From Chelatococcus caeni (GTDB lineage: Bacteria; Pseudomonadota; Alphaproteobacteria; Rhizobiales; Beijerinckiaceae), in NCBI RefSeq assembly GCF_014196925.1, contig NZ_JACIEN010000011.1:1-62694 (forward strand): a DNA stretch of 62,694 nt, written 5' to 3'. The position numbers were made by a program, and so were the translations under genes. Positions 26,088 to 34,439 of the stretch are shown here, in pieces (the stretch's first letter is position 1; every line of letters starts with the position of its first letter). The notes under the pieces are model-generated. The model did not search any database. It was given only the letters and a program-made list of their open reading frames with translations, and was not told where the DNA came from.

Positions 26088-26336
26088 ATGCTGACCATCA
26101 ACCTCAGAGACGCCAAGGCTGGATTTTCCAGCCTTGTTGATGAGGCTGTCAAAGGAGAGATCGTGACCATCACCCGTCATGGCAAACCCGTCGCGGCTTT
26201 GGTTTCGGTCGAGGCGGCGGAGATCGCGCGCAAGGCGCTCGAACGCAAACGGGCGGGCCTTGTCAGCTATCTCAGGACGTTCCCAGGCGGAGAATTCACG
26301 CGCAACCGCAAGCCATCGCGGGATGTCGAGCTTTGA
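26088..26336 (+). CDS. Phd/YefM-family antitoxin
   Basis: An 82-residue antitoxin starting MLTINLRDAKAGFSSLVDEAVKGE, the Phd N-terminal DNA-binding fold, followed by TITRHGKPVAALVSVEAAE. The C-terminal tail should wrap the toxin. GGAGG is 7 bases before ATG 26088. Its stop overlaps the toxin's start codon. Confidence 0.9.
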   Translation: MLTINLRDAKAGFSSLVDEAVKGEIVTITRHGKPVAALVSVEAAEIARKALERKRAGLVSYLRTFPGGEFTRNRKPSRDVEL

Positions 26337-26794
26337 GCGGTTTTCTTCTCGACACCAACGTCGTCTCCATGCTGGCGCCGTCGAAGTCGGAAGCATCCGC
26401 TGACTTCCTCACCTGGCTGGATCGCATGGACGGCGACGGCCGGTTATTCCTGTCGGTTGTCTCCATTCATGAGATCGAGAAGGGAATCGCGCTCCTTGAT
26501 CACAAGGGGGCAACGGCGAAGGCCGCGAGCCTGAAAGCATGGCTCAGTGGCCTTGTATCCACATACGATGACAAGATCATTGGCTTCGACGCGCAGGCCG
26601 CCGCAATCGGCGGGCGGCTGGAAGCGAAGGCGCTTGCGGCCGGTCACGACCCCGGCATGGCCGATGCCGTGATCGCCGGCATCGCCGCGGCGCATGAACT
26701 CGTCATCGTGACCCGCAACACGAAGCATTTCCTGCCATTCGGTGTCGCCGTGTTGTTGCCTGACGAGGTGGCTGCCGAAGGAGACCAGGCATGA
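26333..26794 (+). CDS. vapC: VapC/FitB-type PIN-domain toxin
   Basis: A 153-residue PIN-domain RNase toxin. The acidic residues expected in the site are visible: Asp in FLLDTNVVS, Glu in SIHEIEKG, Asp in DPGMADAVIAGIA and the TRNTKHF end. TTG start at 26333 overlaps the antitoxin stop. Its own stop overlaps the start of the serine recombinase (ATGA at 26791), so the three genes form one translational unit. The pair probably stabilises the element. Confidence 0.88.
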   Translation: MSGFLLDTNVVSMLAPSKSEASADFLTWLDRMDGDGRLFLSVVSIHEIEKGIALLDHKGATAKAASLKAWLSGLVSTYDDKIIGFDAQAAAIGGRLEAKALAAGHDPGMADAVIAGIAAAHELVIVTRNTKHFLPFGVAVLLPDEVAAEGDQA

Positions 26795-28470
26795 CCGCTT
26801 CCACAATCCCCCTGCGCGCCGCCCTCTACCTGCGCGTCTCGACGGCGCGACAGGCCGAGCATGATGTCTCGATCCCTGACCAGAAGCGGCAGGGCGAAGC
26901 CTATTGCGCCTCACGCGGCTATCAGCTTGTCGAAACCTACGTGGAGCCGGGCGCTTCGGCGACCAACGACCGCCGGCCAGAGTTCCAGCGCATGATCGAG
27001 GCGGGCACGTCCAAGCCCGCGCCGTTCGACGTGGTGATCGTCCACTCGTTCAGCCGCTTCTTCCGCGACGCCTTTGATATGGAGTTCTACGTCAGGAAGC
27101 TGGCGAAGAACGGCGTCAAGCTGCTGTCGATCACGCAGGAGATCGGTGACGATCCGGTGCATCAGATGATGCGGCAGATCATGGCGCTGTTTGACGAATA
27201 CCAGTCCAAGGAAAACGCCAAGCACGTCATGCGGGCCTTGAAGGAGAACGCCCGCCAAGGCTTCTGGAACGGCTCGCTTCCTCCTATCGGATACCGTGTC
27301 GTCGCGGCCGAGCAGCGCGGAGCCAAGACCAAGAAGAAGTTGGAAATCGACCCGCTCCACGCCGACACGGTGCGGCTGATCTATCGCCTGGCGCTGGAAG
27401 GCGACGGCACGACCGGCCAGATGGGCGTCAAGAACATCGTCTCCTATCTCAACAGCCGCCGCATCTTCACCCGCGACGGCGGGCGCTGGGGCATCGGGCA
27501 GGTTCATCGCATCCTGACGCGCCGCACCTATATGGGCGAGCATGAGTTCAACAAGCGCAGCAAGACCAAGGAGCTGAAACCCGTCAGCGAGATCGTGACG
27601 GTTCCGGTCCCGCCGATCATCGACCGCGAGACGTTCGACGCGGTGCAGGCATTGCTCAAGGCCCGCAACCCCAAGGTCATGCCATCCGCCGTCATTAGCG
27701 GCCCGACCATGCTGACCGGCCTGATCCATTGCGCCAAGTGCGGCGGGGCCATGACCATCCGTACCGGCAAGGGCGGGCGTTACCGCTACTATGCTTGCTC
27801 GATGAAAGCCCGGCAGGGTCCGACCGCCTGTGAGGGCATGGCCGTGCCTATGGACAAGTTGGACGATCTTGTCGCCAGCCATCTTGAAGGTGAGCTTCTC
27901 CAGCCCGAGCGGCTTGAAACCATCCTCGCCAGTGTGCTTGACCGCAGGCAAGAGCAATCCGAGCGCCGCCGCGAGCATATCGCCGAATTGAACAAGCGCG
28001 CTGCCGAATCGGAACTGCGCCTGAAACGCCTCTACGACGCCATCGAGGCGGGCGTGGCCGACATCGACGATCCGGCGCTCAAGGATCGGATCGAGGGTCT
28101 CAAGGCTATCAGGGACCAAGCGAAGGCCGACGCCGAGCGCGCCCAGGCCATGCTCGACAACTCCGGCGCCAAGGCCATCACGACGCAAATGGTCCGCACC
28201 TTCGCCAAAGCCGCTCGCCAGCGCCTCCGCCTCGAAGGCGGTGGTTACCGCCGCGACCATCTTCGCGCACTGGCGCAGCGGGTCGAGGTCGCGGACGGCG
28301 AGGTTCGTATTATGGGATCGAAGTCCCGGCTGCTACAGGCGCTTATCGGAAAAAACGGCGTAAACTCAGTGCCCACTCAGGGACTGAAGTGGCGGAGAGG
28401 GAGGCCGCCATCGCCTTGTCTCCATCATTCCAAGAGTGTCTATCATAGCCCTTCTATCTCAATGACTTAG
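26791..28470 (+). CDS. Large serine recombinase, C-terminus altered at the island junction
   Basis: Site-specific recombinase of the large serine type. The resolvase domain (about 8-155) has catalytic Ser17 in LYLRVSTARQ and FSRFFRDAFDMEFY. The recombinase domain covers about 175-290, the zinc ribbon is HCAKCGGAM...YYAC...C, and a coiled coil lies at about 385-440. From position 28390 the frame enters the tRNA-derived repeat: it reads LKWRRGR and then an unrelated tail PPSPCLHH... of about 23 residues, ending at 28470. Without the adjacent island it would end LKWRRGRDSNPR. The tail change is beyond the known domains, so the enzyme may still work. Confidence 0.92.
   Translation: MTASTIPLRAALYLRVSTARQAEHDVSIPDQKRQGEAYCASRGYQLVETYVEPGASATNDRRPEFQRMIEAGTSKPAPFDVVIVHSFSRFFRDAFDMEFYVRKLAKNGVKLLSITQEIGDDPVHQMMRQIMALFDEYQSKENAKHVMRALKENARQGFWNGSLPPIGYRVVAAEQRGAKTKKKLEIDPLHADTVRLIYRLALEGDGTTGQMGVKNIVSYLNSRRIFTRDGGRWGIGQVHRILTRRTYMGEHEFNKRSKTKELKPVSEIVTVPVPPIIDRETFDAVQALLKARNPKVMPSAVISGPTMLTGLIHCAKCGGAMTIRTGKGGRYRYYACSMKARQGPTACEGMAVPMDKLDDLVASHLEGELLQPERLETILASVLDRRQEQSERRREHIAELNKRAAESELRLKRLYDAIEAGVADIDDPALKDRIEGLKAIRDQAKADAERAQAMLDNSGAKAITTQMVRTFAKAARQRLRLEGGGYRRDHLRALAQRVEVADGEVRIMGSKSRLLQALIGKNGVNSVPTQGLKWRRGRPPSPCLHHSKSVYHSPSISMT
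28390..28404. repeat. attL: left direct repeat of the island
   Basis: TGGCGGAGAGGGAGG, identical to the 3'-terminal 15 bp (CCA end included, antisense) of the tRNA-Ser gene at 36300-36314. It lies inside the last codons of the serine recombinase. The integrase gene begins 150 bp to its right. Confidence 0.85.
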
Positions 28471-28553
28471 GAGCATAATTTTTCTGTACGACTCTTGATT
28501 TGTCTCTCACATTCTGCCAATTTTTGTTAGTAGAACGTGAGTAGGGGCAAGGC

Positions 28554-29828
28554 ATGGCAAGGGGTATCCATCGGCTTTCAGCGGCCGAAGTCAGAACCAA
28601 AACGGAACCGGGGCATTACAGCGACGGCGGCGGGCTGTATCTCCAAGTCAGCCGGTTCGACAGCACGAAATCATGGGTTTTCAAGTTCACGCTCAACGGC
28701 CGGACACGCGGCATGGGCATTGGGCCGATCCATACCTTGAGCTTGGCCGAAGCAAGGGCGAAAGCTGCCGATTTGCGCAAGGTCGTAGCCGAAGGCAAAG
28801 ACCCTATCGAGGAACGAAACGCCGCCCGATTGAAAGCCGCTATCGACGCCGCGAATACGATCTCGTTCAACGACGCCATTGATAAATATCTCGCCAAGAA
28901 GGACGGCGAGTTCAGGAACGAAAAGCACCGCAAGCAATGGCGAAGCACGCTTGATACCTATGCCGCGCCTGTCTTGGGCAAGATGAACGTTGCCCACATT
29001 GCCATGCCGGACGTGCTTCGCGTCTTGGAACCGATTTGGGCCGAAAAGACCGAAACCGCTTCGCGCCTTCGCGGCCGTATCGAAGCTGTCTTATCTTGGG
29101 CAACGGTCGCAGGCTTTCGCACTGGCGATAACCCGGCCCGTTGGACGGGCAATTTGAAGGAACTGTTGCCGAAGCCAAGCGCCGTTGCTGCGAAGGACAA
29201 TCAACCGGCGCTGTCCTTGTCGGACTTACCCGGATGGTTCGCCGAACTGCGCAAGCGCGAAGGCATGTCGGCGCGGGCGCTCGAATTCTTGACCTTGTGC
29301 GCGTCACGGTCGGGCGAAGTTCGCGGCGCGACTTGGGACGAATTCGACATGGAATCGGGATTGTGGACCATCCCGGCCAATCGGATGAAGGCCAAGCGCG
29401 AACATCGCGTTCCGCTGACGCCCGACGCCTTGGCGCTGTTGAAGGCGCTGCCACGGGTTGAAGGAAGCCCCTATGTGTTCCCGGCCGCGCGGGGCGGCGC
29501 GCTGTCTGATATGTCGCTGTCGGCCGTCATGCGGCGGATGCAGGAAGCCGAAACGGCGCAGGACCGCAAGGGATGGGTTGACCCGCGTTCCGGCCGTCCT
29601 GCGGTCCCGCACGGCCTGCGCAGCACCTTCCGCGATTGGGCGGCGGAAACGGGCGTTGCCCGCGACATGGCCGAAATCGCGCTCGCGCATACTGTGGGCA
29701 GCGAAGTCGAACGCGCCTATCGTCGTAGTGACATGCTTGAGCGCCGTCGCGCTCTTATGGTGGCATGGGGCGCGGCTTGCCGGGGCGAGCGTCCGAACAA
29801 TGTCATCGCGTTTCGCGAGGCGGTTTGA
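28554..29828 (+). CDS. int: P4-type tyrosine integrase
   Basis: Tyrosine recombinase of 424 residues that would integrate the island at tRNA-Ser. It has an N-terminal DUF4102-type arm-binding domain (about 1-95, GHYSDGGGLYLQV), a core-binding domain (about 100-200) and a catalytic domain with Arg252 (CASRSGEVRGATW), Lys279, His353-x-x-Arg356 (HGLRSTFRDW), His379 and nucleophile Tyr389 (VERAYRRSD), all present. GGGGCAAGG precedes ATG 28554. Its stop overlaps the next gene (TGATG). Confidence 0.95.
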   Translation: MARGIHRLSAAEVRTKTEPGHYSDGGGLYLQVSRFDSTKSWVFKFTLNGRTRGMGIGPIHTLSLAEARAKAADLRKVVAEGKDPIEERNAARLKAAIDAANTISFNDAIDKYLAKKDGEFRNEKHRKQWRSTLDTYAAPVLGKMNVAHIAMPDVLRVLEPIWAEKTETASRLRGRIEAVLSWATVAGFRTGDNPARWTGNLKELLPKPSAVAAKDNQPALSLSDLPGWFAELRKREGMSARALEFLTLCASRSGEVRGATWDEFDMESGLWTIPANRMKAKREHRVPLTPDALALLKALPRVEGSPYVFPAARGGALSDMSLSAVMRRMQEAETAQDRKGWVDPRSGRPAVPHGLRSTFRDWAAETGVARDMAEIALAHTVGSEVERAYRRSDMLERRRALMVAWGAACRGERPNNVIAFREAV

Positions 29829-30268
29829 TGGCCGACCTTCAACGCCTTCTTGATACTGCCGGGATAGACCCGGAAGCCGCCCCCAAGCTTCTAGCGGTTG
29901 CGGCGGAATATCTGCGCCGTGGCGAAGCCCTTCCGGCGAAGCTGGCGACGTATCTTGCCGTAGCGTTTGAAAGAGTGGCGAAGGCTGAACGGGGCGAACA
30001 GGTAAACGCCCTTAAAGAAGGTCTTGGATTGGGCGTCGTGACAGGCGCGCCACGGAAGCCAATTCACAAGGGCGACGTTGCATTGGCCGTCGTAGTTCAC
30101 GGCGACAAGGAAGAAGAAACCGGACTTCGATCCGCAATTGCCGAAGCTTACGGCGTAGCGAAGAACACGGCCAAATCCCGCATTCAAGACGCTCGCGGCG
30201 AACTTAAAGAAGCTCACAAGCATGTGGGAAACATCCGCGTTCGGCCGCGAGATTTCGAAGGCAAATAG
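29828..30268 (+). CDS. Hypothetical protein with HTH-like segment, coupled to int
   Basis: A 146-residue protein whose ATG shares a base with the integrase stop. The N-terminal half is helical (LQRLLDTAGIDPEAAPKLLAVAAEYLRRGE). The second half contains LRSAIAEAYGVAKNTAKSRIQDARGELKEAH, which reads like a helix-turn-helix. It may be a regulator of integration; the assignment is by pattern only. Confidence 0.65.
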   Translation: MADLQRLLDTAGIDPEAAPKLLAVAAEYLRRGEALPAKLATYLAVAFERVAKAERGEQVNALKEGLGLGVVTGAPRKPIHKGDVALAVVVHGDKEEETGLRSAIAEAYGVAKNTAKSRIQDARGELKEAHKHVGNIRVRPRDFEGK

Positions 30269-30357
30269 CCTGATAAGGGGTGCAAGAATTCCATTAGTTT
30301 TTGCACGGCGCGCGGCCTTAGCCTCCTAGCATCATCAAGACGCTAAGGGGTCTATTC

Positions 30358-30597
30358 ATGTCTACACTCATTCGCCTTCCCGACGTGTTGTCCGCCTACG
30401 GTGCCAAGCGGCCGACGCTCTATGCCCACATGGCCGATGGTCTTTTCCCTCGCCCGGTGAAGCTTGGCGCGAAGTTCGCCGCTTGGCCGATGGACGAAGT
30501 TACGGCCGTCATCAACGCCCGTATCGCCGGTAAGACGCCCGACCAAATTAAAGTGCTTGTCGCCGAACTCGTTGCTGCCCGCCAACGTCGCGTTTGA
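30358..30597 (+). CDS. AlpA-like regulator/excisionase of the island
   Basis: A 79-residue MerR-type winged helix: IRLPDVLSAYGAKRPTLYAHMADGLFPRPVKLG with W-P-M-D-E-V. AAGGGG lies 10 bases before ATG 30358. Position between integrase and replication gene is that of AlpA/excisionase genes in P4-like islands. Distinct in sequence from the AlpA at 25548, so it belongs to the second element. Confidence 0.82.
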   Translation: MSTLIRLPDVLSAYGAKRPTLYAHMADGLFPRPVKLGAKFAAWPMDEVTAVINARIAGKTPDQIKVLVAELVAARQRRV

Positions 30598-30700
30598 AGG
30601 GTCAAGGCGGACGTATCATCCGCCGTACCAAGTTGAATATTCAACGAATTTCACGGCCGAATGAAACCTACTAACAATATACTCACGGGGCGCAAGGTGA

Positions 30701-32116
30701 ATGACAAATTTTTCGGCCAATTCGGGAGTGATGCCAGCGCCGGATTTTGGGTTTGAAGGGCCGTCGCCGGACGAAAAACGGCAAGCGCGGTTGGTGGAAG
30801 TTCTCGCACATATCAAACCGGACAACGAACATGCAGTGCGAGCGGTCGCGCGGTCGCTCAAGCGCGGCCCCGAAGGCTACCGCAAAGCATATCTTGAATG
30901 GGCGAAGCCCTATGGACGGATCAAGGCGGAAAGGGAATGGGATCGGGCGCGGCATGACCCGGATACCCTGCAAGCCCTGCTAGACGATCTAGCTGCCGAA
31001 GCCGCCAAGAAACAACCCTTCGTCGTGCTGTCCGCCGCAGCCGTGCAAGTCCGGCCCCCGTTGCGCTGGCGCATCAAGAGCGTGTTGCCCGCCGAAGGTG
31101 TTGCCGCGATCTACGGCCCTTCGGGTTCGGGTAAGTCGTTTTTGTCGTTGGCCTTTGCCGCAGCTATCGCCGAAGGTTCGCCGGTCTTCGACCACGCTAC
31201 GAAGCACGCCGACGTTCTCTATATCGGACTTGAAGGCGAAGACGGCTACCGTGGTCGCGTAGAGGCATGGCAGCGCCACAACGGCCGCGCAATGCCGAAT
31301 GGATTGGGCTTCTTGCTGCAACCCTTCCGTTTAACCGATGCGCAGAACGTGACGGACCTTGCCGCCATGTGCCCGAAGGGTTGCGTCGTCTTTATCGACA
31401 CGCTGAACCGCGCCGCGCCGGACATTGACGAAAACAGCGGCAAGGACATGGGCGCAGTAATCGAAGGCGCGAAGATGCTTCAACGGTTGATCGGCGGTCT
31501 TGTTGTTCTTGTTGCCCATACTGGCAAGGACGGCGCGAAAGGGCTTCGCGGTCATTCGAGCCTGTTCGCCGCGTTGGACGCCGGTATCTTGGTCGAACGT
31601 GACAACGAAGTTCGAACTTGGAAGACCGACAAAGCCAGGGACGGCGTAGACGGCGACGAACACCGCTTCCGCTTGAGCGTCGTTGAAATTGGCGAAGACG
31701 AAGACGGCGATGCGATTACGTCTTGTGTCGCCGTTCCCGACAATTCGTTGCCCACAATCCAGATGAAACCGCTGCCCCGTAGTCAGCAACGCGGCATGGA
31801 CGCTTTTTGGCAGGCCGCGAAGGATCACGGCCAGCGCGATTTTTCGGGCAAGCTAATCGGCGTTCACACGGACCATTGGCGGGAAGCCTTCTATCGGACT
31901 ATGCCCGCAGATAGCCAAGATGCGAGGAAGAAAGCCTTTCAGCGTGTGCGAAATGATCTTGCCAACGCAAGACGTATATCGGTCGAAGGCGAGCTTAATA
32001 AGGTCTGCGAAACATTCACGAACCCCGCCGCAGTTGGCAACGAAACAACGGCCGAAGGGCTGTTTTCAGGGGGCGGGACATACGGGACAAAACCGGGACA
32101 TGTCCCGGTGCAGTAA
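30701..32116 (+). CDS. RepA-type AAA ATPase / replicative helicase
   Basis: A 471-residue RecA-fold ATPase of the RSF1010-RepA/AAA_25 group, which are hexameric helicases that start replication of plasmids and satellites. Walker A GPSGSGKS (139-146), Walker B VVFID (229-233), followed by TLNRAAPDIDEN and VVLVAHTGKDGAKGLRGHSS. An N-terminal 110-residue region and a C-terminal wing-like region are less clear. AAGGTGA precedes ATG 30701. Its last codons run through a cluster of CGGGACA repeats that continue downstream, suggesting that it acts on its own 3' end. Confidence 0.82.
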   Translation: MTNFSANSGVMPAPDFGFEGPSPDEKRQARLVEVLAHIKPDNEHAVRAVARSLKRGPEGYRKAYLEWAKPYGRIKAEREWDRARHDPDTLQALLDDLAAEAAKKQPFVVLSAAAVQVRPPLRWRIKSVLPAEGVAAIYGPSGSGKSFLSLAFAAAIAEGSPVFDHATKHADVLYIGLEGEDGYRGRVEAWQRHNGRAMPNGLGFLLQPFRLTDAQNVTDLAAMCPKGCVVFIDTLNRAAPDIDENSGKDMGAVIEGAKMLQRLIGGLVVLVAHTGKDGAKGLRGHSSLFAALDAGILVERDNEVRTWKTDKARDGVDGDEHRFRLSVVEIGEDEDGDAITSCVAVPDNSLPTIQMKPLPRSQQRGMDAFWQAAKDHGQRDFSGKLIGVHTDHWREAFYRTMPADSQDARKKAFQRVRNDLANARRISVEGELNKVCETFTNPAAVGNETTAEGLFSGGGTYGTKPGHVPVQ

Positions 32117-32206
32117 CGGGACATATAGGGGTTATATATATCTACGATATATACCCTATGTCCCGCTGCACGAAACGACGGCGATTTGAAAAATAGAAAT
32201 GTCCCG
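32074..32206. other. Candidate replication origin: CGGGACA repeats with AT-rich hairpin
   Basis: Seven copies of CGGGACA/TGTCCCG in 133 bp: forward at 32074, 32083, 32094 and 32117; reverse ending at 32107, 32165 and 32206. Copies three and five abut as a palindrome (CGGGACATGTCCCG, 32094-32107). The fourth and sixth copies bound an imperfect long hairpin with an AT-rich interior (TATATATATC / GATATATA) at 32117-32165. Repeats plus an AT-rich unwinding zone beside a RepA-type gene is the layout of an iteron origin. Confidence 0.6.
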
Positions 32207-32249
32207 CTCGCCAACGACGTAGTTGTGATTGCAGCAAAGGAACGAACCA

Positions 32250-32897
32250 ATGAACAAGGATTGGAAGAACGACTTCGTAAAGATGACGACGAAACTTGAA
32301 GACGCATTATTGTCGGGATTTGGCAACGACAAAACGGCGTTGTTTCTTTGGCGCGTTGCGAATTCGATCATCGCCGTATCCCGCGACCTTCGGCTAGAGG
32401 CTACCCATGTGGGCATTGTGGAGGCGGGCTTGCGTCGTGCTGTCAAAGACCGGCTCGAATATCACGGCATGTATCGCACGCATACGCATCCCGAAGCCTA
32501 TGAGAATGGGATTGTCGAAGCCTTCATGCACGACATGGGATCGCTTCGCCGGATCGTGCTTCATCGCCTTCGCGAAGAACGGAACGAACTGTTCCCTGCG
32601 AGCTACTACACGGACCTTGCCGAACCGGCCGTGCAAATCGTTGAACATCCGATGCGGACTTTCGGCCGATTCCTTGATGAACTCGAATACGTCAAGCAAG
32701 CGGATAGCGAAGCCTATGGCCGCAGCTTCCACAAGCATCGCGAAGTCATGGCGCTGTATCGCGTCGGACTTGCGATCTTGCCGCCGGACACATGGGAGCC
32801 GCAAATCACGCTGTCGCCTCGCGCCACGGTCACGCCTTCGCCGCTCGCAATCGCCTTGAAGGCCGGTGCCCGCAGCAACAGCCCCGCCACGCCCTGA
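32250..32897 (+). CDS. Hypothetical protein (215 aa) downstream of the repeat locus
   Basis: Starts at MNKDWKNDF (ATG 32250, AAAGGA upstream). Mixed helical composition with LFLWRVANSIIAVSRDLR, MHDMGSLRRIVLHRLREERNELF and FGRFLDELEYV; ends in a Pro/Ala/Ser-rich tail. No domain recognised. Codon use is island-like. The following 234 bp (32898-33131) contain no gene, only a short repeated CTACGGCC motif. Confidence 0.65.
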   Translation: MNKDWKNDFVKMTTKLEDALLSGFGNDKTALFLWRVANSIIAVSRDLRLEATHVGIVEAGLRRAVKDRLEYHGMYRTHTHPEAYENGIVEAFMHDMGSLRRIVLHRLREERNELFPASYYTDLAEPAVQIVEHPMRTFGRFLDELEYVKQADSEAYGRSFHKHREVMALYRVGLAILPPDTWEPQITLSPRATVTPSPLAIALKAGARSNSPATP

Positions 32898-33131
32898 AAT
32901 CCAGCCCGCCACGGGGCAAGGCCGCTGCGGGATAGGCCGGACTACCCGACGAGGCGGAAGGGGCTTCTACGGCCTTCCTAGAGGCTCTACGGCCCTATGT
33001 CTTCATTCGTCTATCGCCTGACAAGCAAAGTATTCGAGTGCTTCGAAGGATTCAGCGAATTCTCGCACCGTAGCGCACAATGGAAGTAGGAAGTTAGTAG
33101 ATCGGACTTTGAGCGAATTTTCATAGTGAAA

Positions 33132-33722
33132 TCAGTTTAAGTTGGCGGACTGCTTCTCCGCCGAACAAAATTCTTGATATGCCTTCGCACGCTTCCACCG
33201 CTTACAGCCCGAACCCGTGAGCCAAGCCAACGTTGTGCCCTTCGCTTCGGACTTCACCTTTTCCCATTCCTCTTTCAGAAGAAATTGGGCGTGGCGGACG
33301 AAGCGTTCTTCGAACACGCGATAGCTATTGTCGTCTTTCTCCGAACTTTTCACTAGCTCTGGAAGAAGCTTTATCAAGTTCTGGTCGATGCCGCTCTTGT
33401 CGTTCGGATTTAACTGCAAGGTGATAAGGGCAATGAGCCGATCCGCAGTTTGACGCCTCTCCAAAGCCTTGTCGCTCTTTATGTCGGGCATTGCCATGTG
33501 TATTGCTCCACAAACGCCAAGTAAATCAGCGATGTTGCTGCGAAGTTTGTCGATCCATTTTGAGCGTTCAGCCGTCACGGCCGTTATGAACGTTGATCGC
33601 TTCGACACCATGTTTGCAACGAAGGCGCTGACGATCACGCCAATAAACGCGATTATTGCGGCTGTAACTGCGGGATTCGTTTTCAAATATTCAAGGATTG
33701 CATCCATCCGTCGTCGCCCCAT
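33132..33722 (-). CDS. Membrane-anchored hypothetical protein
   Basis: A 196-residue protein starting MGRRRMDAILEYLK (ATG 33722; an alternative ATG is at 33707). One N-terminal membrane helix (AAIIAFIGVIVSAFVANMV), then a charged cytosolic helical domain with ERSKWIDKLRSNIADLLGV and FLLKEEWEKVKSEAKG. No known family. It is transcribed opposite to the replication and packaging-side genes, isolated by 234 and 229 bp gaps, which is how cargo genes sit in integrative islands. AT-richer than its surroundings. Confidence 0.65.
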   Translation of the reverse strand: MGRRRMDAILEYLKTNPAVTAAIIAFIGVIVSAFVANMVSKRSTFITAVTAERSKWIDKLRSNIADLLGVCGAIHMAMPDIKSDKALERRQTADRLIALITLQLNPNDKSGIDQNLIKLLPELVKSSEKDDNSYRVFEERFVRHAQFLLKEEWEKVKSEAKGTTLAWLTGSGCKRWKRAKAYQEFCSAEKQSANLN

Positions 33723-33951
33723 CGAACTTTCCCGCAAGTTTTGCCGTCAGCTAACGGTTCGTCAAGCCACGCCGAAGTGTGGGCATAACGGCCGCTTCCG
33801 CGCTCAAGATCATGTTTCGCATACCGCAAGAAAAATACTTCGATCTACATGAATCTATATTTGTCTTTGCTTAAAATTGGCGATTGACGGAAGTTCTTGT
33901 GCAGTCTTATCGGTCAATAAACACGGTTTAATTGGCTGATTTTGGCACTCA

Positions 33952-34200
33952 ATGGCACGCGCAAGCATCACAACTGTCGAAGAAAACGACGCTCCCCCCG
34001 GCGAACGTCGCGTGCGTGCGAAGCTCGATACCATTGCCGATGTTCGTAGAGAAATGGCGAAGCTCTATCGCATGGCTCGCTCCGAAACGTTGGACGTTCA
34101 GGACGCCGCGCGATTGGCGAACATCCTCATGCTTATCGGCCGTCTCATTGAAGGCGGCGAACTCGAAAAGCGGCTTGAAGCATTGGAAGGGCGGATATGA
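33952..34200 (+). CDS. Hypothetical protein, first gene of a four-gene operon
   Basis: An 82-residue helical protein: RVRAKLDTIADVRREMAKLYRMARSE, then DAARLANILMLIGRLIEGGELEKRLEALE, the last part coiled-coil-like. Small proteins of this look occur near packaging or DNA-maintenance genes in prophages, but I cannot assign a role. Its stop overlaps the next start (ATGA). Confidence 0.65.
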   Translation: MARASITTVEENDAPPGERRVRAKLDTIADVRREMAKLYRMARSETLDVQDAARLANILMLIGRLIEGGELEKRLEALEGRI

Positions 34201-34439
34201 CCCGAATGCTCGCATTCCGCTTGAAGAAGCTTGAAGACAGGACGGCGAAGGCAACGACGGCGAACCGCGTCGTGTTCGTTGACCAACTGTCCGGCCGAAT
34301 GTTGTCGAAGATACCAAGCGGCGTAGGCGTGATGATCGTTCCGACTTGGGGCGAGGATGCGCAATGGGAAGAAGCGTTGCGCGAACAGCAAATCAAACTT
34401 GTGAGCGAAGCCAGAGAGAAAGAAAGGGCGCTGCCGTGA
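34197..34439 (+). CDS. Hypothetical protein, second gene of the operon
   Basis: Eighty residues: an N-terminal basic helix (MTRMLAFRLKKLEDR), a central beta-like region (NRVVFVDQLSGRMLSK, VGVMIVPTWG) and a C-terminal helix (EDAQWEEALREQQIKLVSEAREKER). No known domain. ATGA overlap with the gene before, GTGA overlap with the gene after. Confidence 0.62.
   Translation: MTRMLAFRLKKLEDRTAKATTANRVVFVDQLSGRMLSKIPSGVGVMIVPTWGEDAQWEEALREQQIKLVSEAREKERALP

Noticed and set aside
20205-28389. A third copy of the TGGCGGAGAGGGAGG core as the left end of the transfer element
   Set aside because: I looked by eye in the gaps around 5.3, 8.8, 9.4, 16.7 and 21.7 kb and did not find one; the left end of the older element stays undefined. 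A computed search would settle it.
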